The position numbers were made by a program, and so were the translations under genes. A DNA stretch of 64,000 bases from Pyrus communis (lineage: Eukaryota > Streptophyta > Magnoliopsida > Rosales > Rosaceae), in contig NC_084806.1 of assembly GCF_963583255.1 (NCBI RefSeq), positions 11,434,817 to 11,498,816 on the forward strand. The letters are read 5' to 3'. Positions 36,119 to 47,329 of this stretch are shown here, piece after piece. The notes under the pieces are model-generated. The model worked only from the letters and a program-made list of their open reading frames with translations, did no database searches and had not been told where the DNA came from. The first letter of the stretch is position 1, and every line of letters begins with the position of its first letter.

Positions 36119-36347
36119 TGCGAGAGCCGATGCTACTCTTGAAGGTTTTCTTTTCGATATTGAATCATTAGCTATGAAAATTGGAGATGCGAAGTTTGAG
36201 TTCGTTTCCCGGGGTGGTAATCTTGATGCCCACGTAATTGCCTTGTTTATCGCCCTGCATGGTGGTGCGTTCATTTGGAACGAGATTGGCTTGAAATTTC
36301 TATTCAATAATCTTGCAGAAGATGTAAATATTGCAATTGAATTATAA
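36119..36347 (+). pseudogene. 5'-truncated LINE relic (RNase H tail)
   Basis: Plus-strand text ADATLEGFLFDIESLAMKIG, then FEFVSRGGNLDAHVIALF, GGAFIWNE and FLFNNLAEDVNIAIEL, ends in TAA. It lines up with the C-terminal RNase H of the LINE at 24 kb (IDATLECFLHDIRFLASQLG, FNILAEDVNITI). Only the last about 75 codons remain, as expected for a 5'-truncated LINE insertion. The frame is open in this stretch. Confidence 0.8.
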
Positions 36348-36767
36348 TAAAGTCTATCTTTCGACAAAAGAAATTTTATTACAAATGGTCATTGAGATTG
36401 ACCATATGGCGTCAAGTGGATTAACTATAAGAAACTATATTTTTTAGAGTGAACCAACTAACGAGTATTCTGCACTGGCATTTCTCTTGCATCCCACAAT
36501 CCCAATTGGAAAAAAAATTCAATCTAAATTCAATTCAAATTTAATAGGATTATAACCAACTAGAGAAAATGAGGAGTGAGTTCGTGGAGGCAAAGAGCTT
36601 TAGTGGTGTCATGGTGCCTTCCTTCTGATGATGTCTTTTTTCCCTTTTTTTTAGTTTTAGTTTTTTTAATTTCTTATTTTACTTTTAGTTTTAAATCTTA
36701 AAAAAAATAAAAATAAAATTCTTATAGTTAATCCACGTGATGCCATATGATTGGATTAGTGTGACCA

Positions 36768-37406
36768 TGTCACATCCTGGCCCGGGGCGGATTACTTCCC
36801 GGGCCCGCTCCACCACCTTAGCACGATATTGTCCGCTTTGGGCTTACCATTCCCTCACGGTTTTGTTTTTGGGAACTCACGAGCAACTTCCCAGTGGGTC
36901 ACCCATCATGGGATTGCTCTAGCCCCCTTCTCGCTTAACTTCGGAGTTCCTACGGAACCCGAAGCCAGTGAGCTCCTAAAAGGCCTCGTGCTAAGTAGGG
37001 ATGAGAATATACATATAAGGATCACTTCCCTGGGCGATGTGGGATGTCACAATCCACCCCCCTTAGGGGCCCGATGTCCTCGTCGGCACATTTCCGGCCA
37101 GGGATTGGCTCTGATACCAATTTGTCACATCCCGGCCCGGGGCGGATTACTTCCCGGGCCCGCTCCACCACCTTAGCACGATATTGTCCGCTTTGGGCTT
37201 ACCATTCCCTCACGGTTTTGTTTTTGGGAACTCACGAGCAACTTCCCAGTGGGTCACCCATCATGGGATTGCTCTAGCCCCCTTCTCGCTTAACTTCGGA
37301 ATTCCTACGGAACCCGAAGCCAGTGAGCTCCCAAAAGGCCTCGTGCTAAGTAGGGATGAGAATATACATATAAGGATCACTTCCCTGGGCGATGTGGGAT
37401 GTCACA
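36768..37406 (-). mobile_element. Cassandra TRIM retrotransposon, complete
   Basis: A 639-bp terminal-repeat retrotransposon in miniature with no coding capacity. Two 284-bp LTRs (36768-37051 and 37123-37406) flank a 71-bp interior. On the minus strand the interior carries TTGGTATCAGAGCC, which fits the primer-binding site for initiator methionine tRNA. It also has the purine tract CCCCTAAGGGGGGTGGAT next to the other LTR. Both LTRs contain the 5S rRNA-like segment (AACTCCGAAGTTAAGCG, GATGGGTGACC), the mark of Cassandra. GACCA at 36763-36767 and 37407-37411 is a perfect 5-bp target duplication. The LTRs differ at only a few positions, so insertion is fairly recent. Mobilisation needs proteins from other elements. 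Confidence 0.95.
36873..36953 (-). other. 5S rRNA-like segment in a Cassandra LTR
   Basis: The reverse complement reads AACTCCGAAGTTAAGCG, then CATGATGGGTGACC, then CTGGGAAGTTGCTCGTGAG. This follows the 3' two thirds of plant 5S rRNA, including the internal Pol III control region. It is part of the LTR, not a functional 5S gene. The second copy is at about 37228-37308 and a third lies in the solo LTR at 31138. Confidence 0.85.
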
Positions 37407-39539
37407 GACCATATCAGCACACTAACAAAAAATATTGATGAAATTTAAATGGAATGACTAAACTGATGTGTGGTGGTGAAAGTCAAGGATCAAATTTATT
37501 GATTTTTGAAACTCAGGGACCAAAATGAGGAGTTTGATCAATAGGAGGAACTATTTGCGGTAAAAAAACCCTTATTTTGTGTAATCCACTTATCACCATT
37601 TTATTAGATTTGTGGGTCCCACATACCCTGTTTTTAGTTTTCAATTTGGTTGTTCATTGACTCGCGTACTCAATGCGATGTGAAATGCTATGTTGATTTT
37701 TTATTTACGTTGCCGGTAATTTATTCGAAGTGTAATCTGATTACGTTGCTGATGGTGATTGAAAAGTAGTGGAGAGATTTTGTGGAGTTTGGGTTAGCAA
37801 CTTAATTAATGAGAAGCTGCTTAAATATTTCATTTTCATTTTTATTGCTTCATGTTTTTAATGTTTTTGGGTTGGGTTTTAGTTATTTTTATGTTTTTAT
37901 CTTTCATTGACATGTTTAAAAACTAATGCAGTTCTTTGAAATATAATGAAAGTTTTTATCTCCATATATAAAGCTCCCTTGATATTACTCATTTGTGTTA
38001 TAACATGCATATTTATTTATTTCTACTATTTTATTAGACGTTGATGTATTAAATTAATAATATTATTCTTACCATTTAACTTTATCACAATTTTATATCA
38101 CCTGATGTGATAGGTGAGGTGGACAGCCAAGTCAATTAAAATGAATTTTGTGGCAGTTGATGTAGATAATCACATAAATAACTCAATTTTTCATTAATAA
38201 AAAGTTTAAGAAATAATTCAAACCCTAAATTTTAGGTGTTCTTAGTTTATCTTCCTCCCTCACCTCTTTCTGTTGTCAACTTGCTTCTCAAGATCGATTT
38301 TGTTTTTTCTCCCAAATGTCGTCGATCTACATGTCCATAGAATTATATCTTCTAACTCATGATTATTTTGTTCAGGTTATACCATTCGTCAATGTTGATG
38401 AATTATCCACATCCTTTGTTGATAACTAATTGGGTTAGAACTTGAAAAAATTTGACAATCTGATGGGAAGTGCTCATTAGTGGCAGTTAATCGATGCGAT
38501 GCTTGATACTTTGAGAACTTCTAACCATATAATCTTTGAAATAGTTACCATCATTTCATTTGTCGGAGAAGGATAGATTGGAGCTCTGATAGTCAGGAGG
38601 TTGAAGAAGCAATGTGAATGTGGACAGAGGAGAGGGAGGAGGAGGCTACATGGAGGGAGGCATGAAAACGTACAAAACTAGGGTTTTAAATTTGAGATTT
38701 TGTTGTGTTTATCCACCTTATTTTTCACAATATTTTTTATAATTGATATGGCTTACACACCTCAATTGCCACATAAGATGGTATAAAAGTGTGGTATATT
38801 TAGATAGCAAGAATAGCATTACTCATATTAAATATGACGTAACATGTGAATTTATGGCACCTCATGTTGATATGTCTATCACACAAAAAAAAATTCTCTT
38901 CCTTTTCCACCCTTCCTTCAGTGTCACTTGGAGTCTCACAAGGTCGATCATTGGTTGGCCAGTCTCGTACCTTCAGTTTATATTAGATAGATGATACATA
39001 TGATTGTTGATTGAGAAGGTACACTATACCCTTTACCTTGACCCTATACAAAAACATTAATCTTATAAAAGGAGTTGCCACTTAGTACTACAGTCCAATG
39101 GTATTCCTTTTCACTTGTAAATGAAAGAAAAAAAAAAAAAAAAGATTATGAAAGGAGTCTAGAGTTTTGCCAAGGAGAGGATACATTTTTGTATGGCTGA
39201 GTCTCGATTCTTTTTATGCCTTAAAGACATAAAACATTATAATTTATTTGGTGAATGCAAATACGACAAGTGAGATAATCTTTAGTGAATGACTCAACTA
39301 AAATCTAGAAGCCTAAGTCTAAAAACTAATCTTAATCCAAATGATTAAGTTGCAGTAAAATCAAAGATCGGCCGGAATCACTTGACTTTACCTCGGACTA
39401 GAGCAGCAACTTGATACTGAAAAAGCACTTCGATTGGGATTTACAAGGTCTTAAACTAACATTTTCGCAACCCAAATACTCCGAGGTTTGAATTCGAAAA
39501 TGGATTGATGTACGTAGGTCCAATTTGAAGAAAGTTAGG

Positions 39540-40000
39540 GTTTCATTATAAAATTAATTGACAATATAAGGAGCAGTCTAATTACATATAAGCACATACT
39601 AGGGGGGTGATCTCCAATCAATGTCTAGATCCCCTCACCAATAGGGTTTATATCTCTAGGTATATGTCTACTTTGATGAATAATTTGTTTTATACAATAA
39701 AACCAATTGACAATACGAGTAGGAGCCCAACTACTTATAAGTTATAAGCACATGTGTGGTCCCTTATCCCATTAATGTGGGACTGCATTCTCAGCACACC
39801 CTTTTACATGTGACGAATTTTCAAGCCTAGTATGTGGACAACACGAATGGGGGTGGCGTGGAATGCATGTAGCCGTGGGGCGTCACATGTGAGACAACTT
39901 GCTCTAATACCATAAAGAAAGTTGGAGTTTTAGCATAAACCAATTGGCACTATGAGGAGGAGTTAGCAACTACTTATAAGCATATGAAGGTTCATTTTCC
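39540..40000. mobile_element. Degenerate LTR-type relic with tRNA-Met primer site
   Basis: Three related phrases around CCAATTGACAATACGAG with CTACTTATAAG occur at about 39550, 39705 and 39940. Between them, TGCTCTAATACCAT (about 39900) is the reverse complement of a near match to the TGGTATCAGAGC initiator-tRNA primer site. This is the layout of a small LTR or TRIM element in the minus orientation. It is too decayed to bound. In unit B the same relic is split by the CACTA element. Confidence 0.4.
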
Positions 40001-42254
40001 TAAAAATGTGAGATTTATTATTGTCAACATAATTCTCATTCAGGCTCAAGCAACGAGGACAGGCGAATACATGAGCTTAGATGCAAGGGATGAACAACAC
40101 TTCATTAGAGCAACAAGCCCTTTGTCATGTTATGAGATTAACCATGTTACAATCACTCGTATGATTGCACAACCAATTAATCTTATGGTTTACCGTTAAA
40201 CACACACGCTCACCATATCAGTTTATGATGTGAAACCGTTGATGGTTGCCATTTGCCAAAAGAGAAGCTACTGGCTACATATGCTCCACGACATCTCTCA
40301 ACTGTAATTAAAGAGTCACCCAAATATAAGCTAAACCCTACCAGCTGTAGGTTGTCACCATGTTTTGGTATATGAATCTTTTTCTCTTTGACAGTCCAAA
40401 GATGCAGCTATTTGCTCGTTATGTCTGTTGAAAGGGAATGTTGTGATTGTGGTGTCTCAGTTAGTCACAGTCTCAACTCAAAAGATCAACCCACTTCCCT
40501 TCAACTTCATTTCCCAAACATCCCAACAAATTAATGCAACAAAAGAAGGCACTCCCCACCAACTTGGAATTTTCCAATCTTTCTAATTATCTCCTAACTA
40601 AAGTAGTTCAGTGACATTTTGATGGTGTCCCCATGTTGCTAACACACACACACACACACCTGCCTCATCTCTAAGTATGTACGACTCTCATTGAGATATT
40701 GTTCATAGGGCCAATCTAATTTCGATCTATGTCAGCTGGATAATAGTAGACCATTTTCTCATAGGTCCACATGGATTTAAGTATAATAAAAAATCTTATC
40801 GCCTGATGCTTTCTACTTATAAGATAAGGTTTGAGAACATTTCAATTGCTAATCGTAAACATGGTAATGAGTTATGATTAGACGCGTGGGAAATGTGACT
40901 GTGATGTTCTTGGGGGACTTGGCAATGAGAACACAATGTCACAGTATCTTTGGAGTGAAGGAGTTATCTACACTATGAAATGTCATCGTAGCGTTGAAAT
41001 CAATGATACAATTATTGTGTATTATAACTTTTCTCACAAGACATTATATTACTGGTTTGGGACACTACAATGGTGTTTCTCCATTTGGAGATGCCAACTT
41101 GGTCAACTAGAGTCACCAAAATTTCAAAATTTTCATTATTTAAGAAAAACTTTCAATCGTCGTATGATATTACTAATTAATGAATGTGTTATAATATGAG
41201 TTATACCATCAAAGTTGATATTTTCATATGAGTGGGATAACAAGACAAGTGCTTGAGATCTTAAGCCACTAAATTAGGGTTTAGAATTGAAGGAAGAGTC
41301 ATAATTTGTTCGTGAAAGTAGAAAAGCTATAAATATTGGTCGTGGGAAGCTTGGGCAGGAGACTTGCCAAGTTGAAAAGAATGGTGAGGCAACAAAAAGG
41401 GAAGCTCTATATTACTAGGGTTTGCATTTCTATGCCTCTTGGTTTGCGCTTGATCGTTCGGGCCATGCATTGCATGCAGTCCCATAATATGTATTCGTAA
41501 AATTAGTACGTTCTATATCGATCGTTAGGTGTTGATATGTGCAGAAGCATGGATGTTAGATTGTGAGAAATTCTCTAAGTGTAATCAGAGATGTATTCTA
41601 GTATTCTTATATTTCTTATCACATGACATGATCATTCAATGAGAGTATAGAAAAAGAAAATGAGGGACATGTCTTCGGTTGCAAGGTGAATTTCTTAATT
41701 AAGAAGAGGTTTTACTGTATCATTGACGCACTCTATTAATGTTTTCTCCTAGTTAAGAGTGTGAGATGTCTACAGTGATCAGTTTAATTTATTGAGAATA
41801 ATATTTTTGTGTAAGTGCAAATTTTAAGTTGTAAATATTGTTTTGAGTATGTTTTTTTTGTGTGTTTCCTATAATAATATAGCACAAGATGGGAACATGA
41901 TCTAACAAGGTGGACTTGATGGTGTTGATTAGCAACTATATAAAATTACAACGTACGAGAAATCCAATCATGAAGTATTTATATATGTACCTACTCAAGC
42001 ATGCAGTCTTATATATTCTTTACACACACACACACACACACACACACGTATAAATCTTGTACAGATATTGTAAATAAGTTTTAAGGAATCCATCCAAAAG
42101 CTCCCTGAAATTCTGGAAGAGAAATAGTTAAATTTGTTAAGCCATCTATATCCTTAACATACATAGATAATATAAACATATAAATATATATAGCTAGACA
42201 CACACATATATAGTATAGTTAGTTCATTCAGTGGACAAATTACAGCCTATAATA
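40000..42254. other. Non-coding part of unit A
   Basis: About 2.2 kb without a supported gene. It is well conserved in unit B (56770-59320) but without an open frame. An (AC)n tract lies at 40643-40659 and another at 42022-42047. Confidence 0.5.
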
Positions 42255-42544
42255 ATGGCGGACAGAGGTGGCCTTGAGATTGGGATGAAAAACTCCAATC
42301 CTTGTCAAGTTTTTCAGGTGATTGAACGGGGAGACAAAGCTCATGTGTCTGCTATGCCATCTTTGTTCTCAATGGGAGCCCCACTCCTTGTAAACCCATT
42401 TACGGCCGACACTTGTCACCCTACCAAGTACTGCCTCATCAGATCCTTCCTATGTGCCTCTCTATAAGGCAAAGCTATAGCTAGCTCAAGTTCTTCCATG
42501 ACCAATATTGCAACCTTGAAATTTTTCATACCAACGTACAAGTA

Positions 42545-42569
42545 TCTCTCTCTCTCTCTCTCTCTCTCT
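42545..42569. repeat. (TC)n tract, unit A
   Basis: About 12 TC units before the dead RTFL/DVL locus. The unit B tract at the same place has about 25 units. Confidence 0.85.
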
Positions 42570-42597
42570 GTCTGTGCCTGAAATAGTCTCGACAGTT

Positions 42598-42726
42598 GAG
42601 TTGTCCTCCGTTTGAACGCCCAAGCTCCGGTCGTGGGAGAAATGCTTGAGGTTGATGAGGGAGTAGTGGACGCGATTTTATATCATGTGGAGGTGTACTG
42701 TCATACTTCTCTACTGGGATGAGTGA
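42598..42726 (+). pseudogene. RTFL/DVL small-peptide gene, inactivated copy (unit A)
   Basis: Homologous codon by codon to the intact unit B peptide: TPKLRSWEKC, then TRFYIMWRCTVILLYWDE, then TGA at 42724. The start codon is gone because about 20 bp just before GAGTTGTCC are missing relative to unit B. Two in-frame stops replace arginine and glutamine codons (TGA at 42613, TAG at 42664). A conserved cysteine near the end is tyrosine here. It cannot make the peptide. Confidence 0.88.
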
Positions 42727-43874
42727 TGGAGAGGTGACTGTTTTTACTATGAAAGGGTTGAAGTTGTGTTCTTGTGATTTTTAATTTCCTATTGAAATTG
42801 GATCCAAATAGTTTTCAAGAATGTAAGGCTACCTGTGTCTGGGATGAGTTTAAACACTAATACCATGTAATTAAATGATAATGCTACATGTAAAATTCAA
42901 TGATAGTACTACATGTAATGTACTATATTTACTGAGCTCATTTAGACTTCACATATTTAATAGAGGTGACATTTTGTTTATCTGCAAATATCACCCTCTA
43001 GAATAGGTTAATTGTTGTGAATTTTGCACTGATGCATTTTTTTGAACCATGCTTTAGTCTACCTCTTAACTCAGAGATCAACGGTACGATGCCGTCTTAT
43101 GTGGTATTAGAGTTGCATGAGAGATTAGTCTATCATCAATATGTGTTGATATATTAAAAAAAGAAATATAGAAATAAAAGAATAGCTTAATTGTTGTGCC
43201 AGAAAAGCTTATTACAAATTTGTTGCCAATAAAGCTTGTCTAGTATTGTGGCCATTTATTGCAGAGCATGCAAGTTGTAAATTTATAAATTCACGATGAG
43301 AGCGAAACTTTATCACTGCACCCGAGGTCTCTTGTTTGATTCCGTTTTTCCTCAATATCGCTTGTATCCAAAAAAAATATTGAAGGAATCCTCAGCGAGC
43401 ATGCATCACGCATGTTCTTTCTTGGTCTTGAAGTAATATCTTCGTTTAAACTCGAACTAGGAACACAACAGAAATTGAAAGTCGAGAATTGAAGGAACAA
43501 ACTGGCTTCATTTATATTGTACAGATCTGAATATTTCTGAAAACTTGCATAGCAGAAAGAATCGTGCATAGAAACCTTGCACTTGTTATTGAACTACTTT
43601 CTTCATATACCGTCGTTTACAAAACAAAAAGTAGAGCCAGCTCGACCTATGGATTTAATATGAACCAAACAAACGAGTGGAAATAATTAGTAAGGTACTA
43701 AACTTACAATGATATCCTCCTATGCAATCTAATGTAGAACTCCACCTCTCGAAACCTACCCGCCACCCGGAGAACAAAAATCGAAAACAAAAGCAAACTA
43801 CTTTCGTAGATGCAAGTCAAAGCCAATTCCCTGAGGAGCAACCGGATCAGGAAATGACGAATGAGCAAGATGAA

Positions 43875-44712
43875 TCATCTCTTCTTTCCAAGATGGGGTT
43901 CGCCAGAAGTCCGTTGCAATGTTGCCAAGGACCAATCATCAGCAGATTTCTTGAGGGTTAGTCCTTGCTTACTTTTTGGCCTGCCTAGGGCATCATCACA
44001 ATAAGAATAAGAAAACATTAGTCAGCTTCGACCACTGGACAAAAATTGAACATTAAGAAAAAGAGTGAAGTTGAGAGGCAAATCAACTGCCCAGCCCCCT
44101 TTGAAAATAACATTTTGTCCACTGGCAGGTCCCTTGTTCACATTTAACCTCCAAGTCGATGGAGCCCGTGCCACTGATGAAGCAGCTGCAGCTGCAGCGA
44201 CACGTATTCTGCAAAGAAGAAGAAGATTAATCCACTTTCAAATTATAACTTTCGTACATAATGTCAACCAGCTATTTGCTTTTGTCACTCTATGATACCT
44301 TTTATGTACATCAACATATTCATCTGTTTCATCCACAATCTCCTCCTGCATTTTTCAAGACAATCATCACTACAAGCAAATAAACAATTTTCATTAGCTG
44401 AAAGTACAAGAGTATCAGTTGCGTGTACATTACCTGCAGGAGTTCTTTAAATACATCTTCCAGAGTGATAATCCCAAATGACTTCACCCTCCTCGATATC
44501 CTCTGATACCTGGAGCAAACCATTTGTTGCTTTATCACTATGGGGTGAAAAAGTTTCCTTGTGTCCATGAGGGGGGCCTTGGTATCTTGGGTATATCAAC
44601 AACAACACTGTCCGGCTTTCCATCCTGCTTGGATAACAAAGGAGTAGTCAGTTGGGATTCCGTGCCGGTGTCTCCGTTCCATTCATCTCTTGCCATCAAT
44701 GGTTGGTCGAGC
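43875..44712 (-). pseudogene. CBS-DUF21 (CNNM-like) gene, 3' fragment, unit A
   Basis: Minus-strand exon-like blocks match the C-terminal half of plant CBS-domain DUF21 membrane proteins: ESQLTTPLLSKQDGKPDSVV and GIITLEDVFKELLQ (44712-44434); EEIVDETDEYVDVHK (44345-44299); IRVAAAAAASSVARAPST (about 44210-44150); and LKKSADDWSLATLQ with GEPHLGKKR and a stop (43950-43875). Introns with splice sites remain, so this came from genomic DNA, not a retrocopy. One extra C near 44575 and one extra T near 44481 shift the frame. The transmembrane DUF21 part and the first CBS half are absent. Confidence 0.82.
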
Positions 44713-44975
44713 AATTTTTATTAAGATATGGGTGGGAAAATAAGACACAGGGGTGGGGATATTAGCACTCTAACCTTGTTTTTATTTTTTATTTTTTTTT
44801 ATTTTTTATATTGTATGTTACAAAATTATCCTTTATTGTGGTAAATTCTTTCACAGACATCTATCTCCATCCTTTATCGTTGCTACCTTCTCTCTTTTTC
44901 TCTGCAATTCCCTCACGCGCCATCGCCTCGCCTTCAAAACCCTTTGTCTCCTCTTCCAAACCCTTACTCCTGGCG

Positions 44976-45250
44976 ATGAAGGACCGGCCTCCTTCCTCGT
45001 ACGGCTCCATCTACATCCCTCCCGACCATCGCCTCTGCTCCGTCTTCACTACCCCCAATTATACCTCCCATGTTTCAATCGGCTCCAAGCTCCAGGAAAA
45101 ACCAGACTGCTGCTGCCGCTGCTGCGCTCTCAACCGGAGGAGCAGCACCAGTGGTGCTCTGGTGTACTACCAAACTCAGCAGCAGCAGGAGTAGTTGCAC
45201 AAACCCAAGCTATAGCAGACTTATGTTTACGACGCCAACGTTTCCGATGA
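44976..45250 (+). pseudogene. DExH-box RNA helicase gene, 5' fragment, unit A
   Basis: The ATG at 44976 opens MKDRPPSSYGSIYIPPDHRL, the N-terminus I recall for plant DExH helicases of the At2g35920 type. Next come SIGSKLQE, SALVYY-like QTQQQQ, and in a further frame SDEGFDRKVEL. A frameshift near 45100 and a TAG at about 45192 break it. After 45260 the text no longer matches the helicase, and no helicase core follows. Exon-like scraps with splice sites (for example ANEPHMSIGMVNLDYK at about 45583) are unidentified. It lies head to head with the CBS-DUF21 fragment. Confidence 0.7.
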
Positions 45251-46562
45251 AGGCTTTGATCGCAAAGTTGAGTTGTTTCTATATGTGGATTGTGTACTCG
45301 TGGAGTTGTTAATTAGGAAGCATGCGTGTTTACTAAGTGTGAATTGGTGATTGCGTTTCAATTAGGGCTCAACAGCTGATCACATTGATCAGAGAATTAG
45401 TCTTGTTTTATAAGATCTTATTAAAATTTGAGGGAAGATCAACAACTGACCGGTTCACTCTCATGGCTAATGCTCAGGTGAATATTCATCTTTGGTTTAA
45501 ATTGTTCCTTCTTTTCTTCTTGTGTAGAAAAAAATGTGGAAGTAGCGATGTAACCCATTTATTTTGACTTTTATTTACAGTTTGCAAATGAGCCGCACAT
45601 GTCTATTGGCATGGTCAATTTGGACTACAAGGTCATCTTTCAATTTACATGTTTCAGTTCTTCAGGAACATTTTAGTGTACTAGATTGCCTTCAGCTTCT
45701 TTAAAGTCTCCAAGATTAGTTTTAGAAGTACATGGTGGTTCTCATCTCATGTGTCGTATGGATATGGTGCTCCTATGATTACACAGGGTTCAGACTCACC
45801 AATTTCTCCAAAATAACGACCTAATGTGAAGCAATAAAAAAGACTTGTTCATATTGGTGCAGAAATTAGATGGCATGCAAGGTCACCTACTAAAAAAAGA
45901 GGGAATGCAACAAACTGTCAGGCAATAAGAAAGGCTTGGTGCAGAATTTAGACTCTGATGTTTGAAGTGGTGGACGAATGTTTCATTTTTTTAGTTTTTA
46001 ATTTGGTTGTTCATTGACTCGCGTACTCAGTGCGATGTGAAATGCTGTGTTGATTTTTTATTTACGTTGCCGGTAATTTATTCGAAGTGTAATCTGATTA
46101 CGTTGCTGATGGTGATTGAAAAGTAGTGGAGAGATTTTGTGGAGTTTGGGTTAGCAACTTAATGAGAAGCTGCTTAAATATTTCATTTTCATTTTTGTTG
46201 CTTCCCATTCCATACTCAAAGGCATTTCAAGCACCCATTTACCGATAAGAAAATCACTTTAGCCCTTTGGTACTTTAAGTTGGGGAGTTTTCTAACCGCA
46301 TTTTCCCTCTCGTTATCGAAACAATATATGATGGAGTGTTTATGGTAAAGAAGGTCAGTTCTGTTGCTGAAAGAAAAAGAAAATGAAAGACTCAAATATC
46401 TTTTCTAGGTTAAAATTGATTTTGCTAAAAACTACACAAATTTGCTTTACTAAAAATTATATAAAATTGACTCTACATGTATTTATAACTAAATATGCAA
46501 AAATGATCGAGGTCAGGTTGGACTAATGACATGTATGTAATTTTGTTCATGTTGTACATATT

Positions 46563-47240
46563 TGAAACTGATTCTGCAACAATGGTTGAAGACGGGTTGA
46601 ACTGATTCTGCGAAAATGGTCGAGGACGGTTTGAACGAGGACGGGCTGAACTGATTCTAGAAAAATGGTCGATAATGGGTTGAACTAATTCTGAAAAAAT
46701 GGTCATAGACGGGTTGAACTGATTTTGCAAAAATGGTTGATGACGGGATTGACTGATTCTGCAAAAATGGTCAAAGATGAGTTGGACTGATTCTAGAAAA
46801 ATGGTCAAAAATTGGTAGAATTAATTATGCTAAATTGGTCAAAAAGGGATTAAATTGATTCTGAAAAAATAATCGAATATGGGTTAAACTGATTGATTCT
46901 ACAAAATTGATAAAGACGGGTTGAACTGATTATGTAAAAATGGTTGAGGATGGGTTGAATTGATTCTGCAAAAATGGTCGAAAACGGATAAACTAATTCT
47001 ATAAGAATGGTCAAAGATGGGTTGAACTGATTTTGCAAAAATTATTGAGAACGGGTTGAACTGATTCTACAAAAATGGTCGAGTACAGGTTGGACTGATT
47101 TTGCAAAAATAGTCGGGACAGGTTGGACTGGTTATGCAAAAATGGTTGAAGACAAGTTAAAATGATTCTGCATAAATGGGATGACGGATTGAACTGATTC
47201 TAGTAATAAATGATACAAACTGATTCTGGATAAAATTTTA
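46563..47240. repeat. 34-bp minisatellite
   Basis: About 20 degenerate copies of a 34-bp unit approximating GAACTGATTCTGCAAAAATG followed by GTCGAGGACGGGTT. It sits only in unit B. ORFs on the minus strand here simply read the repeat (QNQFNPS, DHFCRIS) and are not genes, because 34 is not a multiple of three. Confidence 0.88.
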
Positions 47241-47329
47241 AAACTGATTATGCATAAATAGTTGAGGATAAGCTTATGGCACATATTAATTTTGTTAGAT
47301 TTGTAAGGGCTGGATTCTCTTAACAGCCC

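Larger units (their letters stand above)
37631..45987. repeat. Tandem segmental duplication, unit A (8.36 kb)
   Basis: Begins TTTTTAGTTTTCAATTTGGT with TTGACTCGCGTACTC soon after. The same start recurs at 45988 and 63940. Sequence colinear with unit B runs through landmarks at 38100/47520, 38743/48186, 39640/49060, 40200/56950, 42020/59060, 42598/59880, 43722/61039 and 44976/62917. Contents in order: AT-rich DNA with an unrecognised stretch near 38200-38700; a SINE scrap at 39085; an LTR-like relic; non-coding DNA at 40200-42230; a dead RTFL/DVL locus; and the CBS-DUF21 and DExH helicase fragments. A Cassandra element lies 220 bp to its left, outside the repeat. Confidence 0.9.

Noticed and set aside
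36873..36953. A true 5S rRNA gene
   Set aside because: Only part of the 5S sequence is present, with insertions, and it is embedded in LTRs bounded by a target duplication.
42231..42467. ORF with MADRGGLEIGMKNSNPCQ in unit A, and its unit B counterpart at 59506-59727
   Set aside because: The two copies differ by many replacement changes, and unit B lost the first codons to a MITE, so there is no sign of protein constraint. It lies where the RTFL/DVL promoter should be.
46473..47038. Minus-strand ORFs with repeating QNQFNPS and DHFCRIS text
   Set aside because: They only translate the 34-bp minisatellite. The unit length is not a multiple of three, so no stable protein repeat is encoded.
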